NCBI GenBank assembly: GCA_002869185.1
Contig: PKTN01000001.1
Span: forward strand, 744,001-808,000
Reading direction: 5' to 3'
DNA from: Denitrovibrio sp.
GTDB lineage: Bacteria; Chrysiogenota; Deferribacteres; Deferribacterales; Geovibrionaceae
DNA: 64,000 nucleotides
This document shows positions 27,376-36,577 of the stretch, piece by piece (within the stretch, counting starts at the first letter, position 1; each line of letters starts with the position of its first letter). A program made the translations under genes and the position numbers. Under the pieces are notes generated by a model that saw only the letters and a list, made by a program, of their open reading frames with translations, was not told the origin of the DNA and did not search any database.

Positions 27376-28575
27376 ATGCAATCTATCAAAGAGCTATTCC
27401 GTATTGGCACAGGTCCGTCCAGTAGCCATACTATGGGTCCGAAAAAAGCATCAGAGATATTTCTTCAGCGTTACCCTAACGCTTTATCATATAGAGTCAC
27501 GTTATATTCAAGCCTAGCCGCAACAGGAAAAGGTCACCTCACAGACGTTGCTATAGATAGCGTCATAGGCGACAAGCTTGAGATAGTATGGAAGCCAGAG
27601 ACAACCCTACCAAAGCACCCAAACGGTATGACATTTGAGGCTATCGCATCAGATCGGAGTGTCACAGCCGAGTGGACGGTTTATAGTGTAGGTGGTGGAG
27701 CATTGTTAGATGGGGACAAGGTTGATGAAGCTCAGTCAATATATCCTCTTGCTACTATGGAAACTATCCTAGACTATTGTAAAGAGAGCGGAAAAGCATT
27801 TTGGGAATATGTCGAAGAGAACGAAGGGCATGACATTTGGAAATTCTTAGAAGAAGTTTGGCACACCATGTCATCGGCTATAGATAGAGGGATAGATACT
27901 GAGGGGACACTCCCTGGGGGGCTAGGTGTTTCGAGAAAAGCTCACTCATTCCATAGAAAGGCGCAACTCTTCAGCCAACAGTTATCACAGAACGGCACTC
28001 TCGCATCATATGCATATGCTGTCGCAGAAGAAAACGCTAGTGGCGGACTCATTGTCACTGCACCTACATGCGGAGCCTGTGGCGTCCTACCTGCTGTTAT
28101 CCGATATCTCGAAAAGACAATGGAACTAAGTCGTTTAGAAGTCCTCAGAGCACTTGCAACAGCTGGTCTCATTGGCAACCTTATAAAGACCAATGCATCT
28201 ATTTCAGGAGCAGAGGTTGGTTGTCAGGGGGAGATAGGTTCTGCCTGCTCTATGGCTGCCGCTGCCGCAACTCAGCTCATGGGTGGTTCTATAGGTCAGA
28301 TAGAATATTCAGCTGAGATGGGGATTGAGCACTTGCTAGGGCTAACATGTGATCCAGTTGGTGGGCTTGTGCAGATTCCTTGCATAGAAAGAAACGCTCA
28401 CGCCGCTGTCAGGGCACTCGGTTGTAGTCACTTCGCCCTACTCTCAGATGGCGTGCATAAGATATCTTTCGACGACGTTATGGCTGTTATGATGGAGACT
28501 GGTCAGGCTATACCACCTATGTATCGTGAAACATCAGAGGCTGGACTTGCAGATAAGTATCGTAACAAAGGCTAA
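27376..28575 (+). CDS. sdaA: L-serine dehydratase (iron-sulfur, single-chain)
   Basis: A 399-residue enzyme that deaminates L-serine to pyruvate. The N-terminal beta domain starts MQSIKELFRIGTGPSSSHTMGP. The alpha domain carries APTCGACGVLPAVIRYLE, EVGCQGEIGSACSMAAAAA and CDPVGGLVQIPCIERNA, with cysteines that should hold the 4Fe-4S cluster. The ATG at 27376 has a TGGAG ribosome binding site; an ATG at 27361 in the same frame is less well placed. The small secreted-protein gene follows one base after the stop. Confidence 0.93.
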   Translation: MQSIKELFRIGTGPSSSHTMGPKKASEIFLQRYPNALSYRVTLYSSLAATGKGHLTDVAIDSVIGDKLEIVWKPETTLPKHPNGMTFEAIASDRSVTAEWTVYSVGGGALLDGDKVDEAQSIYPLATMETILDYCKESGKAFWEYVEENEGHDIWKFLEEVWHTMSSAIDRGIDTEGTLPGGLGVSRKAHSFHRKAQLFSQQLSQNGTLASYAYAVAEENASGGLIVTAPTCGACGVLPAVIRYLEKTMELSRLEVLRALATAGLIGNLIKTNASISGAEVGCQGEIGSACSMAAAAATQLMGGSIGQIEYSAEMGIEHLLGLTCDPVGGLVQIPCIERNAHAAVRALGCSHFALLSDGVHKISFDDVMAVMMETGQAIPPMYRETSEAGLADKYRNKG

Positions 28576-28576
28576 G

Positions 28577-28927
28577 ATGAAATTATTTATATTCACACTG
28601 ACACTCATACTTTCATTCAGCGTCACATATGCCTCAGATGAGGATGTTTTGGATACCATAAAGAATGAAGTTGTCGAACAAGAGACGACTAAAGAAACAT
28701 TCAGTATGCCAGACATTAAAGAGAAGAAGCATATAAAAGAAGATAAGCAAATAACATTCTCTGTAGCGAGAAAAGATTGCCTCAGTCAAGGCTACACACA
28801 GGAGCAATGCGACAATATGGGTTACACAAACAAACTTATGGATAAAGAGAACCTAACAAACCCAAAACTGCCATCAAAAGAAGAAGCCATGAGTGACTTG
28901 TTCTTCAAACTTAAGATAAAACATTAA
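28577..28927 (+). CDS. Secreted protein of unknown function
   Basis: A 116-residue protein starting MKLFIFTLTLILSFSVTYA, a clear signal peptide cut before SDEDVLDTI. The mature part is highly charged (EKKHIKEDKQITFSVARKDCLSQGYTQEQCDNMGYTNK) and has two cysteines nine residues apart, which could form a disulfide. The start was chosen for the signal peptide. It begins one base after the sdaA stop and is probably co-transcribed. No family recognised. Confidence 0.6.
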   Translation: MKLFIFTLTLILSFSVTYASDEDVLDTIKNEVVEQETTKETFSMPDIKEKKHIKEDKQITFSVARKDCLSQGYTQEQCDNMGYTNKLMDKENLTNPKLPSKEEAMSDLFFKLKIKH

Positions 28928-28942
28928 AAATCCCCTTAAACA

Positions 28943-28971
28943 TTGACAATATGGGTTATGAGTCATACATT
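28943..28971 (+). promoter_or_regulatory. Sigma-70-type promoter for the zinc-ribbon gene
   Basis: TTGACA (28943-28948), a 17-bp spacer and TACATT (28966-28971) lie about 30 bp upstream of the ATG at 29003. The -35 is perfect and the -10 is moderate. Confidence 0.55.
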
Positions 28972-29002
28972 ACACATCCAAATATTTACTACGGAGACGC
29001 AG

Positions 29003-29200
29003 ATGGGCAACTTTCCTACAAAACTTAAAGGCATCCACATACATAGATTCCAGTGTACACAATGCAACAGAACCATCAGCGTTAACGTTGCGAAGGCGAC
29101 AAGAGGCTTCACTGCCATCTGCAAAAACTGTGGTGCTGAATACCCATTCACCGACTCTGACGCAAGAATGCTCAAAAAGCTCAAGAGGCATATTAAGTAA
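29003..29200 (+). CDS. Small zinc-ribbon protein
   Basis: A 65-residue protein from MGNFPTKLKGIHIHRF with a CGGAG ribosome binding site before the ATG. Two C-x-x-C pairs (CTQC and CKNC), about 20 residues apart, form a zinc-ribbon pattern. The C-terminal end (TDSDARMLKKLKRHIK) is basic. It could bind nucleic acid or be a protein-binding knuckle. No family assignment. Confidence 0.6.
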   Translation: MGNFPTKLKGIHIHRFQCTQCNRTISVNVAKATRGFTAICKNCGAEYPFTDSDARMLKKLKRHIK

Positions 29201-29209
29201 ACTACTCTC

Positions 29210-29338
29210 TGTCACTCTGAGCCTGTAATCAAGCGTAATAGTCTATAGCCTCAGCTAGATAGGCATCTCAGAAAACACCTATACAATCAGATTAGCCATA
29301 GCCAGAGTCCCCTACGTCATTTCATTCCTCAGAATGCC
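29210..29338. repeat. Degenerate intergenic inverted-repeat element
   Basis: TGTCACTCTGAG (29210-29221) and CTCAGAATGCC (29328-29338) are imperfect inverted ends of a gene-free stretch between the zinc-ribbon gene and the SulP gene. CATTCTGAGGAATGAAATGA on the minus strand resembles a widespread intergenic repeat type whose ends read GTCATTCTGAG. It may be a decayed MITE-like element. No second copy is visible in this window. Confidence 0.35.
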
Positions 29339-29348
29339 GTAAAAAAAT

Positions 29349-30875
29349 CTATGCCAATTTATCCGTAGCAACGTGATATCTTGGGTCTGCGATAACGTTC
29401 ACTTCGATGATATCATTCGCATTATTTAGAAGCTGTATGCAGTCTGGGCTAAGGTGTCTTAGGCTCAGTTTCTTACCTGCGAGCTTATATTTTTCAGTGA
29501 TATTACTAATAGCTTCGATGCCTGAATGGTCATAAACTCTCGATCTCATAAAATCTATAATAATATGGTCAGGATCGTTCTCTACATCAAAGATACGGTT
29601 AAAGCTTTGTGTTGATCCGAAGAATACTGCACCAACAAGTTGGTAAATTTTTGTATCACCTTCAGCAGATACAAGAGCCTGAATATTCTTTGAGCTTTCC
29701 CATGCGAATACTAGTGCTGAGATGATAACACCAACTGCAACAGCTACAGCTAGGTCGGTTGCGACTGTTACGCCAGAGACCAAAACGATTATGAATGCAT
29801 CCGTAAATTGAACTTTATTAAGCACTCTTAAGCTCGCCCATGCGAACGTTCCGATAACTACCATAAACATAATGCCCGTAAGAGCTGCCAATGGGATTAG
29901 CTCAATAAGCCCTGATGCGAAGAGTATAAAAGACAGTAAAAAGATCGATGCAGAAAGACTAGACAGACGACCTCTACCACCAGAGGTCACGTTGATCATA
30001 CTCTGACCAATCATAGCACAACCACCCATTCCGCCAAAAAAGCCAGTTACAGTGTTCGCTACACCCTGCCCGATGCACTCACGGTTACCCTTCCCTCTTG
30101 TCTCAGTTATTTCATCGATAAGGGTCATAGTCATAAGCGATTCGATCAGCCCAACAGCCGCCATCACGGCAGAATAAGGAAGGATAATATATAGCGTCTC
30201 CATACTGAGTGAGATCATAGGTATATGAAATATCGGTAGACCACCTTTAAGGCTTGCGAGGTCGCCAACTGTACGAGTATCTAAATTAAAGAAATGCACA
30301 ATAAGCGTCACAACTACAATAGCGACCAAAGGTGACGGGATTGCCTTAGTGATCTTTGTGAAGCAGTGTACTATACACATAGTAAGAAGACATAAACCGA
30401 GCATTATGAAAAGTTTATCACCTTGCATCCAAGTGAGGATACCGTCTGCATTTTTGATTTTAAATTGGCTCAACTGAGCGAGAAAAATTATAATCGCAAG
30501 CCCATTAACAAAACCGAGCATAACTGGGTGCGGAATCATCCTTACAAACTTTCCTAGCCTTAATACTCCTGCGGCGATCTGTATAAGCCCCATTAAAACA
30601 ACGGCTGCGAAAAGATATTCAACACCATGAGTTGCAACCAGACTGACGACAACAACACCAATGGCTCCCGTTGCACCTGAGATCATCCCCGGAAGACCAC
30701 CAAGTACAGAGGTGATAAAACCTATTATAAATGCTGTGTAAAGCCCTACGAGTGGCGCGACACCAGCGATAAACGCAAATGCGATCGCCTCTGGGACTAG
30801 CGCCAAGGCTACGGTGATACCAGACAAAATGTCTGCTTTAAACGACGTGGTTCTTTTCGCGAAAAATGAGTACAT
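29349..30875 (-). CDS. SulP-family anion transporter with STAS domain
   Basis: A 508-residue permease with about twelve membrane segments. The first is preceded by [24 protein letters not shown], the hallmark start of SulP, followed by [15 protein letters not shown] and [25 protein letters not shown]-terminal STAS domain (about 400-508) has [20 protein letters not shown]. Substrate could be sulfate or bicarbonate and cannot be told. The start at 30875 (GGAGAG ribosome binding site) is preferred over a GTG at 30908. It is a single gene. Confidence 0.9.
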   Translation of the reverse strand: MYSFFAKRTTSFKADILSGITVALALVPEAIAFAFIAGVAPLVGLYTAFIIGFITSVLGGLPGMISGATGAIGVVVVSLVATHGVEYLFAAVVLMGLIQIAAGVLRLGKFVRMIPHPVMLGFVNGLAIIIFLAQLSQFKIKNADGILTWMQGDKLFIMLGLCLLTMCIVHCFTKITKAIPSPLVAIVVVTLIVHFFNLDTRTVGDLASLKGGLPIFHIPMISLSMETLYIILPYSAVMAAVGLIESLMTMTLIDEITETRGKGNRECIGQGVANTVTGFFGGMGGCAMIGQSMINVTSGGRGRLSSLSASIFLLSFILFASGLIELIPLAALTGIMFMVVIGTFAWASLRVLNKVQFTDAFIIVLVSGVTVATDLAVAVAVGVIISALVFAWESSKNIQALVSAEGDTKIYQLVGAVFFGSTQSFNRIFDVENDPDHIIIDFMRSRVYDHSGIEAISNITEKYKLAGKKLSLRHLSPDCIQLLNNANDIIEVNVIADPRYHVATDKLA

Positions 30876-31066
30876 ATACTCTCCATATTTATTTACATCA
30901 GAAATCACCCTGACGTTATTCAGCTTGCTTGTTTGTAACTATAAAAAGTTAAAGGAGATATTGTGGATGTAAAACGGTGAGGTTTATTCCTTCTAAAACA
31001 ATAGCGAAGACAAAGCTACTTGTATAAGCACCTTTTGTCAACCTCTATCATATTGTATACGAAATA

Positions 31067-31095
31067 GAAAAAAGGCACATACGCGAATATGTGCC
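31067..31095 (-). terminator. Terminator after the DUF4920 gene
   Basis: On the minus strand GGCACATA and TATGTGCC pair around TTCGCG, followed by CTTTTTTC. It lies about 30 bp beyond the stop of the 31126-31587 gene. Confidence 0.8.
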
Positions 31096-31125
31096 TCTAA
31101 AAACATATAAAATTTTCTAGTGATT

Positions 31126-31587
31126 CTATTTAATTACAGCTCCAGTAGTGAATATGGTGTATTCAGTGATAGGTTTTGTAACAGATTTAGGATCAAATTT
31201 TTCACCCTTTTCCTCTGCTTTGTGCTGAAGAGACTCTATAGTCTCTTCTAAATTAAGGTCGTAAGCATCAAAAGTACCCTCAGCTAGGGCTGTTCTCCCC
31301 TTTGCGTGCATAGGGAAAATAATAACGCCATCCTCTACAGAAATAGTAAGATGCTCAAAAGGAACATCGCCAGCCAAAGCCATCCAACAACCTCTTGCAG
31401 CGCATACATCTATTATCAACCCTTCAACCAACACTTTTTTACCCTGATACTTTGCCCTGTTAGCTAGCAATTCAGACATCTTTGTCACTTTTGTGAGTGT
31501 GATCTTCTCGCCAAGATAAATAGGGGCTTCTGCAAATGCTGAGAAAGTAAAAAGGACTAGAACCAGTAAGATGAGACACTTTTTCAT
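31126..31587 (-). CDS. Periplasmic DUF4920-like protein
   Basis: A 153-residue protein with signal peptide MKKCLILLVLVLFTFSAFAE. The mature part has KVLVEGLIIDVCAARGCWMAL and a C-terminal beta-rich part, matching the C-x-x-x-G-C-W motif of DUF4920-type proteins. Two cysteines in that motif may bind a metal or act as a redox pair. The start at 31587 has a GGAGG ribosome binding site (an upstream in-frame start at 31614 is less likely). Function is unknown. Confidence 0.7.
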   Translation of the reverse strand: MKKCLILLVLVLFTFSAFAEAPIYLGEKITLTKVTKMSELLANRAKYQGKKVLVEGLIIDVCAARGCWMALAGDVPFEHLTISVEDGVIIFPMHAKGRTALAEGTFDAYDLNLEETIESLQHKAEEKGEKFDPKSVTKPITEYTIFTTGAVIK

Positions 31588-31696
31588 GAGTTCCTCCAAA
31601 TCAAAATAGCACAATGAAATCTTTTTATAATTATAGATCAGATGTAATCTTTAGCAATAAATATATACACTTCAGTACAGAGCTATGGAGACAGTA

Positions 31697-32116
31697 TTAA
31701 GCCTTAGACTCATTATGTTTATTTATATATTCTGCCATCTTAATATCAATATTAAAAACATGGTCTATTATCCATTTTTTAACCCCATTTACAGACTCAG
31801 TAATCAGTTCAGTGTTATCTATAGAGAGTTGATTAACTTTGCTCATGCTCTCAATTCTCATTCTAAATGAATCATGTTCTGCCTTATGAGCTTCAAAGCC
31901 AGGGTAATTAGCCTGCTTCATTATCTCTTCTTCATCTGCAAAATGAGTCTCAGTATAAGAAATAAGAAAATTTAATAGATCTGTTAACTCTTCAGTATTA
32001 CCTTTATCCTCAAGATTGGTTAAGATGTTATCTGAAGTTATCAGGAGCGTAAGGTGTTGCCTATCTATAGAATCAATATTGGTTTTCAAGTTTGCTGGTA
32101 GTGTGAAGTGAAACAT
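31697..32116 (-). CDS. Bacteriohemerythrin
   Basis: A 139-residue four-helix protein with every ligand of the di-iron O2-binding site: His21 (in SIDRQHLTLL), His58 and Glu62 (ETHFADEEEIM), His77 and His81 (EAHKAEHDSF), His119 and Asp124 (IDHVFNIDI). Hemerythrins carry or sense oxygen in microaerophilic or anaerobic motile bacteria. Here it is single-domain and cytoplasmic. It is divergently transcribed from the response regulator at 32205, whose start is about 90 bp away. Confidence 0.95.
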   Translation of the reverse strand: MFHFTLPANLKTNIDSIDRQHLTLLITSDNILTNLEDKGNTEELTDLLNFLISYTETHFADEEEIMKQANYPGFEAHKAEHDSFRMRIESMSKVNQLSIDNTELITESVNGVKKWIIDHVFNIDIKMAEYINKHNESKA

Positions 32117-32204
32117 TTCATTACTCCATATATTTCTACTAGTTGTGTATTAATCCAAAACACTTATGTTATAATCAATTATAATACACATGAGAGAGAA
32201 TGTA

Positions 32205-33173
32205 ATGAAAAATAATAAAAATATTCTTATTCTTGATGATGAAAAGAACGTGCTAAGCGCATTAGAAAGACTACTTCACGGTTCATTTGAACCTGATTTT
32301 TGTAATAATCCATTAGATGCACTGGAAATGGTGCGCAATGGTAATTACAAAGTAGTAATTTCTGACATAAGCATGCCTTTAATGGATGGCATAAAGTTTA
32401 TTGAAGAAGTAACTAAAATAGATAGTGATGTTGTAACAGTCATTCTTACTGGGCACTCTACTGTTGAAAATGCCATAGACGCTATTAATAAAGGGAGCAT
32501 TTTTCGTTTCCTCTCTAAACCTATAAATAAAGAAAATATCATAAAAGCAATAGAAGACTCACTGGAGCAGCACAGCAATATCATTGCGAAGAAAAGACTT
32601 TTCAATCTGGAGAAAGAAAAAGCAGATATGGAGTCAATGATCAGGGCTTTATCAAAGGTTATAGAGATAAGAGACCCTTATACTGCGGGACATCAAAAGG
32701 ATGTAGCAGCCCTTAGTGTGACTATCGCCCAGAACTTAGGTTGGGATGAAGATAAGATTAGAGGACTGAATCTAGCTGCCATAGTGCACGACATTGGCAA
32801 GATATATGTACCAGCAGAATTCTTAAGTAAGCCGGGAAAACTGACATCCACAGAGTTTTCTATCATAAAGCAGCACCCAGTTGTCGGACATGAGATATTA
32901 GATACAGTTAACTTTAACTGGCCTATAAGCACTATAGTCTATCAGCATCACGAAAAGCTGGATGGTAGTGGTTATCCGAACCAATTAAAGGGTGATGAAA
33001 TACTAGATGAAGCACAGATAATAGCAGTGTGTGACACCTATGACGCAATGATTAGTCACAGACCCTATAGAGCGGCATTGGAAAAAGATAAGGTTGTCGC
33101 TTACCTTAAAAGCACCAGAGGGACTCAATACAAAGCAGAGTACGTTGACGAACTATTAAAAGTTATTACCTAA
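32205..33173 (+). CDS. Response regulator with HD-GYP output (RpfG-type)
   Basis: A 322-residue protein: receiver domain (1-120) with phosphoacceptor Asp54 (VVISDISMPLMDG), and an HD-GYP domain (about 150-320) with AAIVHDIGKIYVPAEFLSKPG and YQHHEKLDGSGYPNQL, all metal ligands kept. It should hydrolyse cyclic-di-GMP under phosphorelay control. The ATG at 32205 has a GAGAGA ribosome binding site. It ends three bases before the convergent gene on the other strand. Confidence 0.94.
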   Translation: MKNNKNILILDDEKNVLSALERLLHGSFEPDFCNNPLDALEMVRNGNYKVVISDISMPLMDGIKFIEEVTKIDSDVVTVILTGHSTVENAIDAINKGSIFRFLSKPINKENIIKAIEDSLEQHSNIIAKKRLFNLEKEKADMESMIRALSKVIEIRDPYTAGHQKDVAALSVTIAQNLGWDEDKIRGLNLAAIVHDIGKIYVPAEFLSKPGKLTSTEFSIIKQHPVVGHEILDTVNFNWPISTIVYQHHEKLDGSGYPNQLKGDEILDEAQIIAVCDTYDAMISHRPYRAALEKDKVVAYLKSTRGTQYKAEYVDELLKVIT

Positions 33174-33175
33174 CC

Positions 33176-33592
33176 TTAGAAGGCAGTCTCGTTGCTCAAG
33201 CACCAGTATAGCCCTATCCTTTTTACAACATCTTGAAAGTCAGAAAAATTTACTGGCTTACAAACAAAACCATTAGCTTGATATTCATAACTCTTATATA
33301 CGTCTACGTCTTCTTTTGAGGAGGTCAGCATTACTACAGGGATAATTTTTAAGTCATTATCATCCTTGATACGTTTTAAAACTTCCATACCGCCCAGCCT
33401 TGGCATTTTAATATCAAGCAAGACAAGTATCGGTTTATTTAAACCTCTCTCAAAAAGATATTCTATGGCCTCTACACCGTCATTCGCAAAATCTATTTTG
33501 TTAACGATGCCAGCATCTTTTAAAGATTCGCTAATAAGCTCTCGGTCAAAAGGATCATCATCAACAAGTAATATTCTTTTATCGTGTAACAT
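33176..33592 (-). CDS. Single-domain response regulator (Rcp1-like)
   Basis: A 138-residue receiver starting MLHDKRILLVDDDPFDREL, with phosphoacceptor Asp60 (ILVLLDIKMPRLGG) and the conserved Lys in FVCKPVNFSDF. The longer loop between the start and the Asp fits the Rcp1-like group that partners hybrid-less kinases. The ATG lies a base before the stop of the upstream kinase at 33594, so they are co-transcribed and likely cognate partners. Confidence 0.9.
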   Translation of the reverse strand: MLHDKRILLVDDDPFDRELISESLKDAGIVNKIDFANDGVEAIEYLFERGLNKPILVLLDIKMPRLGGMEVLKRIKDDNDLKIIPVVMLTSSKEDVDVYKSYEYQANGFVCKPVNFSDFQDVVKRIGLYWCLSNETAF

Positions 33593-33593
33593 A

Positions 33594-36071
33594 TTATTCT
33601 CCTGTTGCTGGTATATGTATAGTGAATTTTGCACCTTTATTTAGCTCACCATAAGCCTCAATGAGCCCTTCATGCCTATGAACGATACGATTGACAGTAG
33701 CGAGCCCGATACCCATTCCAGAATATTCGCTACTATTTGTAAGACGTTCAAAAACGCCAAATATCTTCCCTGCGTATTGCATGTCAAAACCTATACCATT
33801 GTCTTCTACTTCAATAATAGCATAATTATCTAAGGTATAAGTTCTAATTTTCACCACTGGATTCTCAGATTTAGAAGAGTACTTTATGGCATTAGAGATA
33901 AGATTTGCAAATACTTGTCTAAACAGTCCTCTATCAACATAGATATCACTTTTGATATCTATTTCAAACTTAACGCCCAAATCAACTATCTCATCATTAT
34001 ATTCACTAATAATATCGTCTATTAATTCTTTTGGGGAAAGCTTTATGCGATTTATTACAGCTTGGTTTAGCCTTGAAAATTTTAATAGGTCATCAATTAA
34101 ATTTCCCATTTTTAAAGAGGATTGAGTTATTACATATAAACTATGTATTGCTTTTTCTGTAATATCATCATCAAGTTCACTCTTTAAAATATCGATAAAG
34201 CCATTTATATGCCTAAGAGGTGCGCGCAAGTCATGAGAGACAGTATAAGCAAAGCTTTCCAGTTCTTTATTGGCTGTTTCAAGTAGTTTTGTTCTAGCAT
34301 GCACTTTTTTATCCAAAGTAAGATTCATTTTTTCGAGTTCTTGATTAGATTTCGTAAGCTGTTGTTCAATTTCTTTCATTCTATTCATATTAACGGCCAT
34401 TTCAAATCTAACTTTTCGCCCATCTACCCACTCTATCACTTGGTCATTAACATAAAAATGAGTATCTATTGATTCATTGTAGTGTTCCCAAATATAAGGA
34501 CCTTCATTAGCAAGGATAATCTCATTAGTACAGAAGCTACATGGCTCATCTAAGTTTTGAATAGCTTTGTAACATTTTTTCCCTATTGGATCAGACTCTA
34601 GCATTTTGACAAAACTACTATTTGCAAAAATTATCTCATATGTATCAATATCGGATATATATAATATCTCAGGAAAGGCGTTAAGAACCGTTGTAAGTGT
34701 TTTTAGGTTGACTGAAAGTTTTTCCTCATATTCTTTGATTTCAGTAATGTCCTGATGTGATCCAAACATACTCTTTATCTTACCATCTTCGTTCAGCTGG
34801 AAGGAGGACCTGTTCATAATCCATCTGTATGTACCATCCTTTGCTTTCATGCGAAATGTTTTCGTAAAATGACCTGATGGGTTTTGAAGAAAATCTTTAA
34901 TATCCTTAAGGTGCTTCTCTTTATCCTCTGGGTGGAGCCTACTAGAGAATTCTTCAAAGGAGTTATTTATTTCATGCTCTTCATAGCCTAAAATAGATTT
35001 CCACATTTTAGAAAAGAATATATTATCATTTTCAATATCCCAATCCCATATGCCAGTGCTAGAGGCTTCTATGGCTAATTGTAACCTCTCTTTTGCGTCA
35101 GCCAGTGATTTAGACTTTTCATTAACAATGGATTCTAGATTTTGATTCATTTCATCTAAAGCATTTTTTGTTGTTTCTAGTTCTATGACTTTATCTTTAA
35201 GCATAGCAGTGTGTCTTCTCGTATCTCTGACTCTTATATATATTGCTGCGAGTATCACGAAAAAAAGCAAAGATGAAAAGACTAATGATATTTTCTTTAT
35301 AGATTTCTTTAATTCATCTTTATTGTGAGTATTTGAAAACCATGAAATGTAAATGTCTCTATATTCTTGTGTTCTTACGAAACTATCTATTTTAGGAAAG
35401 AGAAAATCACCTAGGTCTGTATTATTATTAGTGACAGCGACAGACCTTTTTATTTCCATTAAATTTTCGAAAGTTATTTTAAGTTTGTCTGTAATGTTTA
35501 AGAACTCTGCCTCTTTCAGCAATACTGGTTCAGACATAATAATAAGGTCAACATCTGCCGCTAAAAGACCAAAGAGTAAACTTTGCAGTGTTTCATACTT
35601 TATGGTATTGTTCAATCCATTTTTCTTAGCGATCTTCACCCCAACATTGTTAATGAGTACACCAACTTTATTATCCACATAGTCCTTTAAAGCTGGTTTT
35701 GAGATTGATGACATTCGAGTAAATGCAGATATATGAAAAGTTTCGTATGGATTACCGAATAAGAAAAGTTTTTGCCTCTCTTTGGTTATCCCTTGGTTAG
35801 GGATTATGTCGTAAACATCTTTATCTCTATCAGCAAAAATATCATTCCATGTCTTATATTGCACAAATGACAATTTTAGATTGTATCTCTCAGCAAACTT
35901 GCTAAAGAAATCTACAGCAAAGCCCTGAGGCTTGCCATCTTCTACAAACATATATGGAGGAAATTCTTCATGCACAGCGACTCGGATAACCTTGTTTGTG
36001 TCAAACGCAAGTGCAACATTGCTCAGAAAAAAGACCAAAAGTATTGTTATTACGCTAATTATTCTATTCAT
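33594..36071 (-). CDS. Sensor histidine kinase with periplasmic substrate-binding-like domain and two PAS domains
   Basis: An 825-residue kinase. Signal sequence (1-22), then an extracellular solute-binding family 3-like domain (about 25-245, IRVAVHEEFPPYMFVEDGKPQ), a membrane segment (about 260-282), a coiled coil, one PAS with YRWIMNRSSFQL (about 330-445) and another with GKKCYKAIQ and PCSFC cysteines (about 455-565). HisKA has His613 (VSHDLRAPLRHINGF) and a HATPase domain ends it. It should sense a small molecule in the periplasm and phosphorylate the neighbouring receiver. Confidence 0.9.
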   Translation of the reverse strand: MNRIISVITILLVFFLSNVALAFDTNKVIRVAVHEEFPPYMFVEDGKPQGFAVDFFSKFAERYNLKLSFVQYKTWNDIFADRDKDVYDIIPNQGITKERQKLFLFGNPYETFHISAFTRMSSISKPALKDYVDNKVGVLINNVGVKIAKKNGLNNTIKYETLQSLLFGLLAADVDLIIMSEPVLLKEAEFLNITDKLKITFENLMEIKRSVAVTNNNTDLGDFLFPKIDSFVRTQEYRDIYISWFSNTHNKDELKKSIKKISLVFSSLLFFVILAAIYIRVRDTRRHTAMLKDKVIELETTKNALDEMNQNLESIVNEKSKSLADAKERLQLAIEASSTGIWDWDIENDNIFFSKMWKSILGYEEHEINNSFEEFSSRLHPEDKEKHLKDIKDFLQNPSGHFTKTFRMKAKDGTYRWIMNRSSFQLNEDGKIKSMFGSHQDITEIKEYEEKLSVNLKTLTTVLNAFPEILYISDIDTYEIIFANSSFVKMLESDPIGKKCYKAIQNLDEPCSFCTNEIILANEGPYIWEHYNESIDTHFYVNDQVIEWVDGRKVRFEMAVNMNRMKEIEQQLTKSNQELEKMNLTLDKKVHARTKLLETANKELESFAYTVSHDLRAPLRHINGFIDILKSELDDDITEKAIHSLYVITQSSLKMGNLIDDLLKFSRLNQAVINRIKLSPKELIDDIISEYNDEIVDLGVKFEIDIKSDIYVDRGLFRQVFANLISNAIKYSSKSENPVVKIRTYTLDNYAIIEVEDNGIGFDMQYAGKIFGVFERLTNSSEYSGMGIGLATVNRIVHRHEGLIEAYGELNKGAKFTIHIPATGE

Positions 36072-36162
36072 ATTATTAGTAGCATTTCCTTATAAGTGTA
36101 GTATATTTAATAATAACACAAAGATTATAATTTCGAGACATACTATATTAAAGGCTGGTTGT

Positions 36163-36576
36163 ATGATCCAAAAAGATATACTTATTATTGAAGATGATAT
36201 CAATGATATTGACTTATTTACTGAGCTTTTGACAAGTTGCAATATCACTAACCCTATAAATGCATTAATGTCAAATAGTGATGTTGAATCTTATATGGAA
36301 AATCATGTATTAGACAACAAACCTATAATTATTTTTCTTGATTTACATTTACCTACAGTGAACGGTTTAAGTATCTTAAAAAAACTTAGGGCAAATCAAA
36401 CCTTTGATGAAGTTCCTATAGTTATACTCAGTGGAACAGATAATGAATCTGAAATCATTGAAACGATGAGATTCAAAGCTAACTCTTTTGCTAGAAAACC
36501 TCTTACAGTGGCTGATGTATTTAAACTTATTAAGGAATTCAATATCGGAGTATTCCTTACAGATATGCAAAACTAA
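36163..36576 (+). CDS. Single-domain response regulator (Rcp1-like)
   Basis: A 137-residue receiver starting MIQKDILIIEDDINDIDLF, with Asp60 as phosphoacceptor (IIIFLDLHLPTVNG) and a conserved Ser/Thr and Lys (VILSGTDN and ARKPLTVADV). It is the first gene of a plus-strand signalling group and ends one base before the kinase at 36578. It is divergent from the 33594 kinase. An in-frame extension upstream runs antisense to that kinase and is rejected. Confidence 0.88.
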   Translation: MIQKDILIIEDDINDIDLFTELLTSCNITNPINALMSNSDVESYMENHVLDNKPIIIFLDLHLPTVNGLSILKKLRANQTFDEVPIVILSGTDNESEIIETMRFKANSFARKPLTVADVFKLIKEFNIGVFLTDMQN

Positions 36577-36577
36577 T

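Noticed and set aside
35932..36162. Upstream extension of the receiver gene at 36163
   Set aside because: It runs antisense to the kinase at 33594 and has no receiver-domain match; the ATG at 36163 starts the domain.
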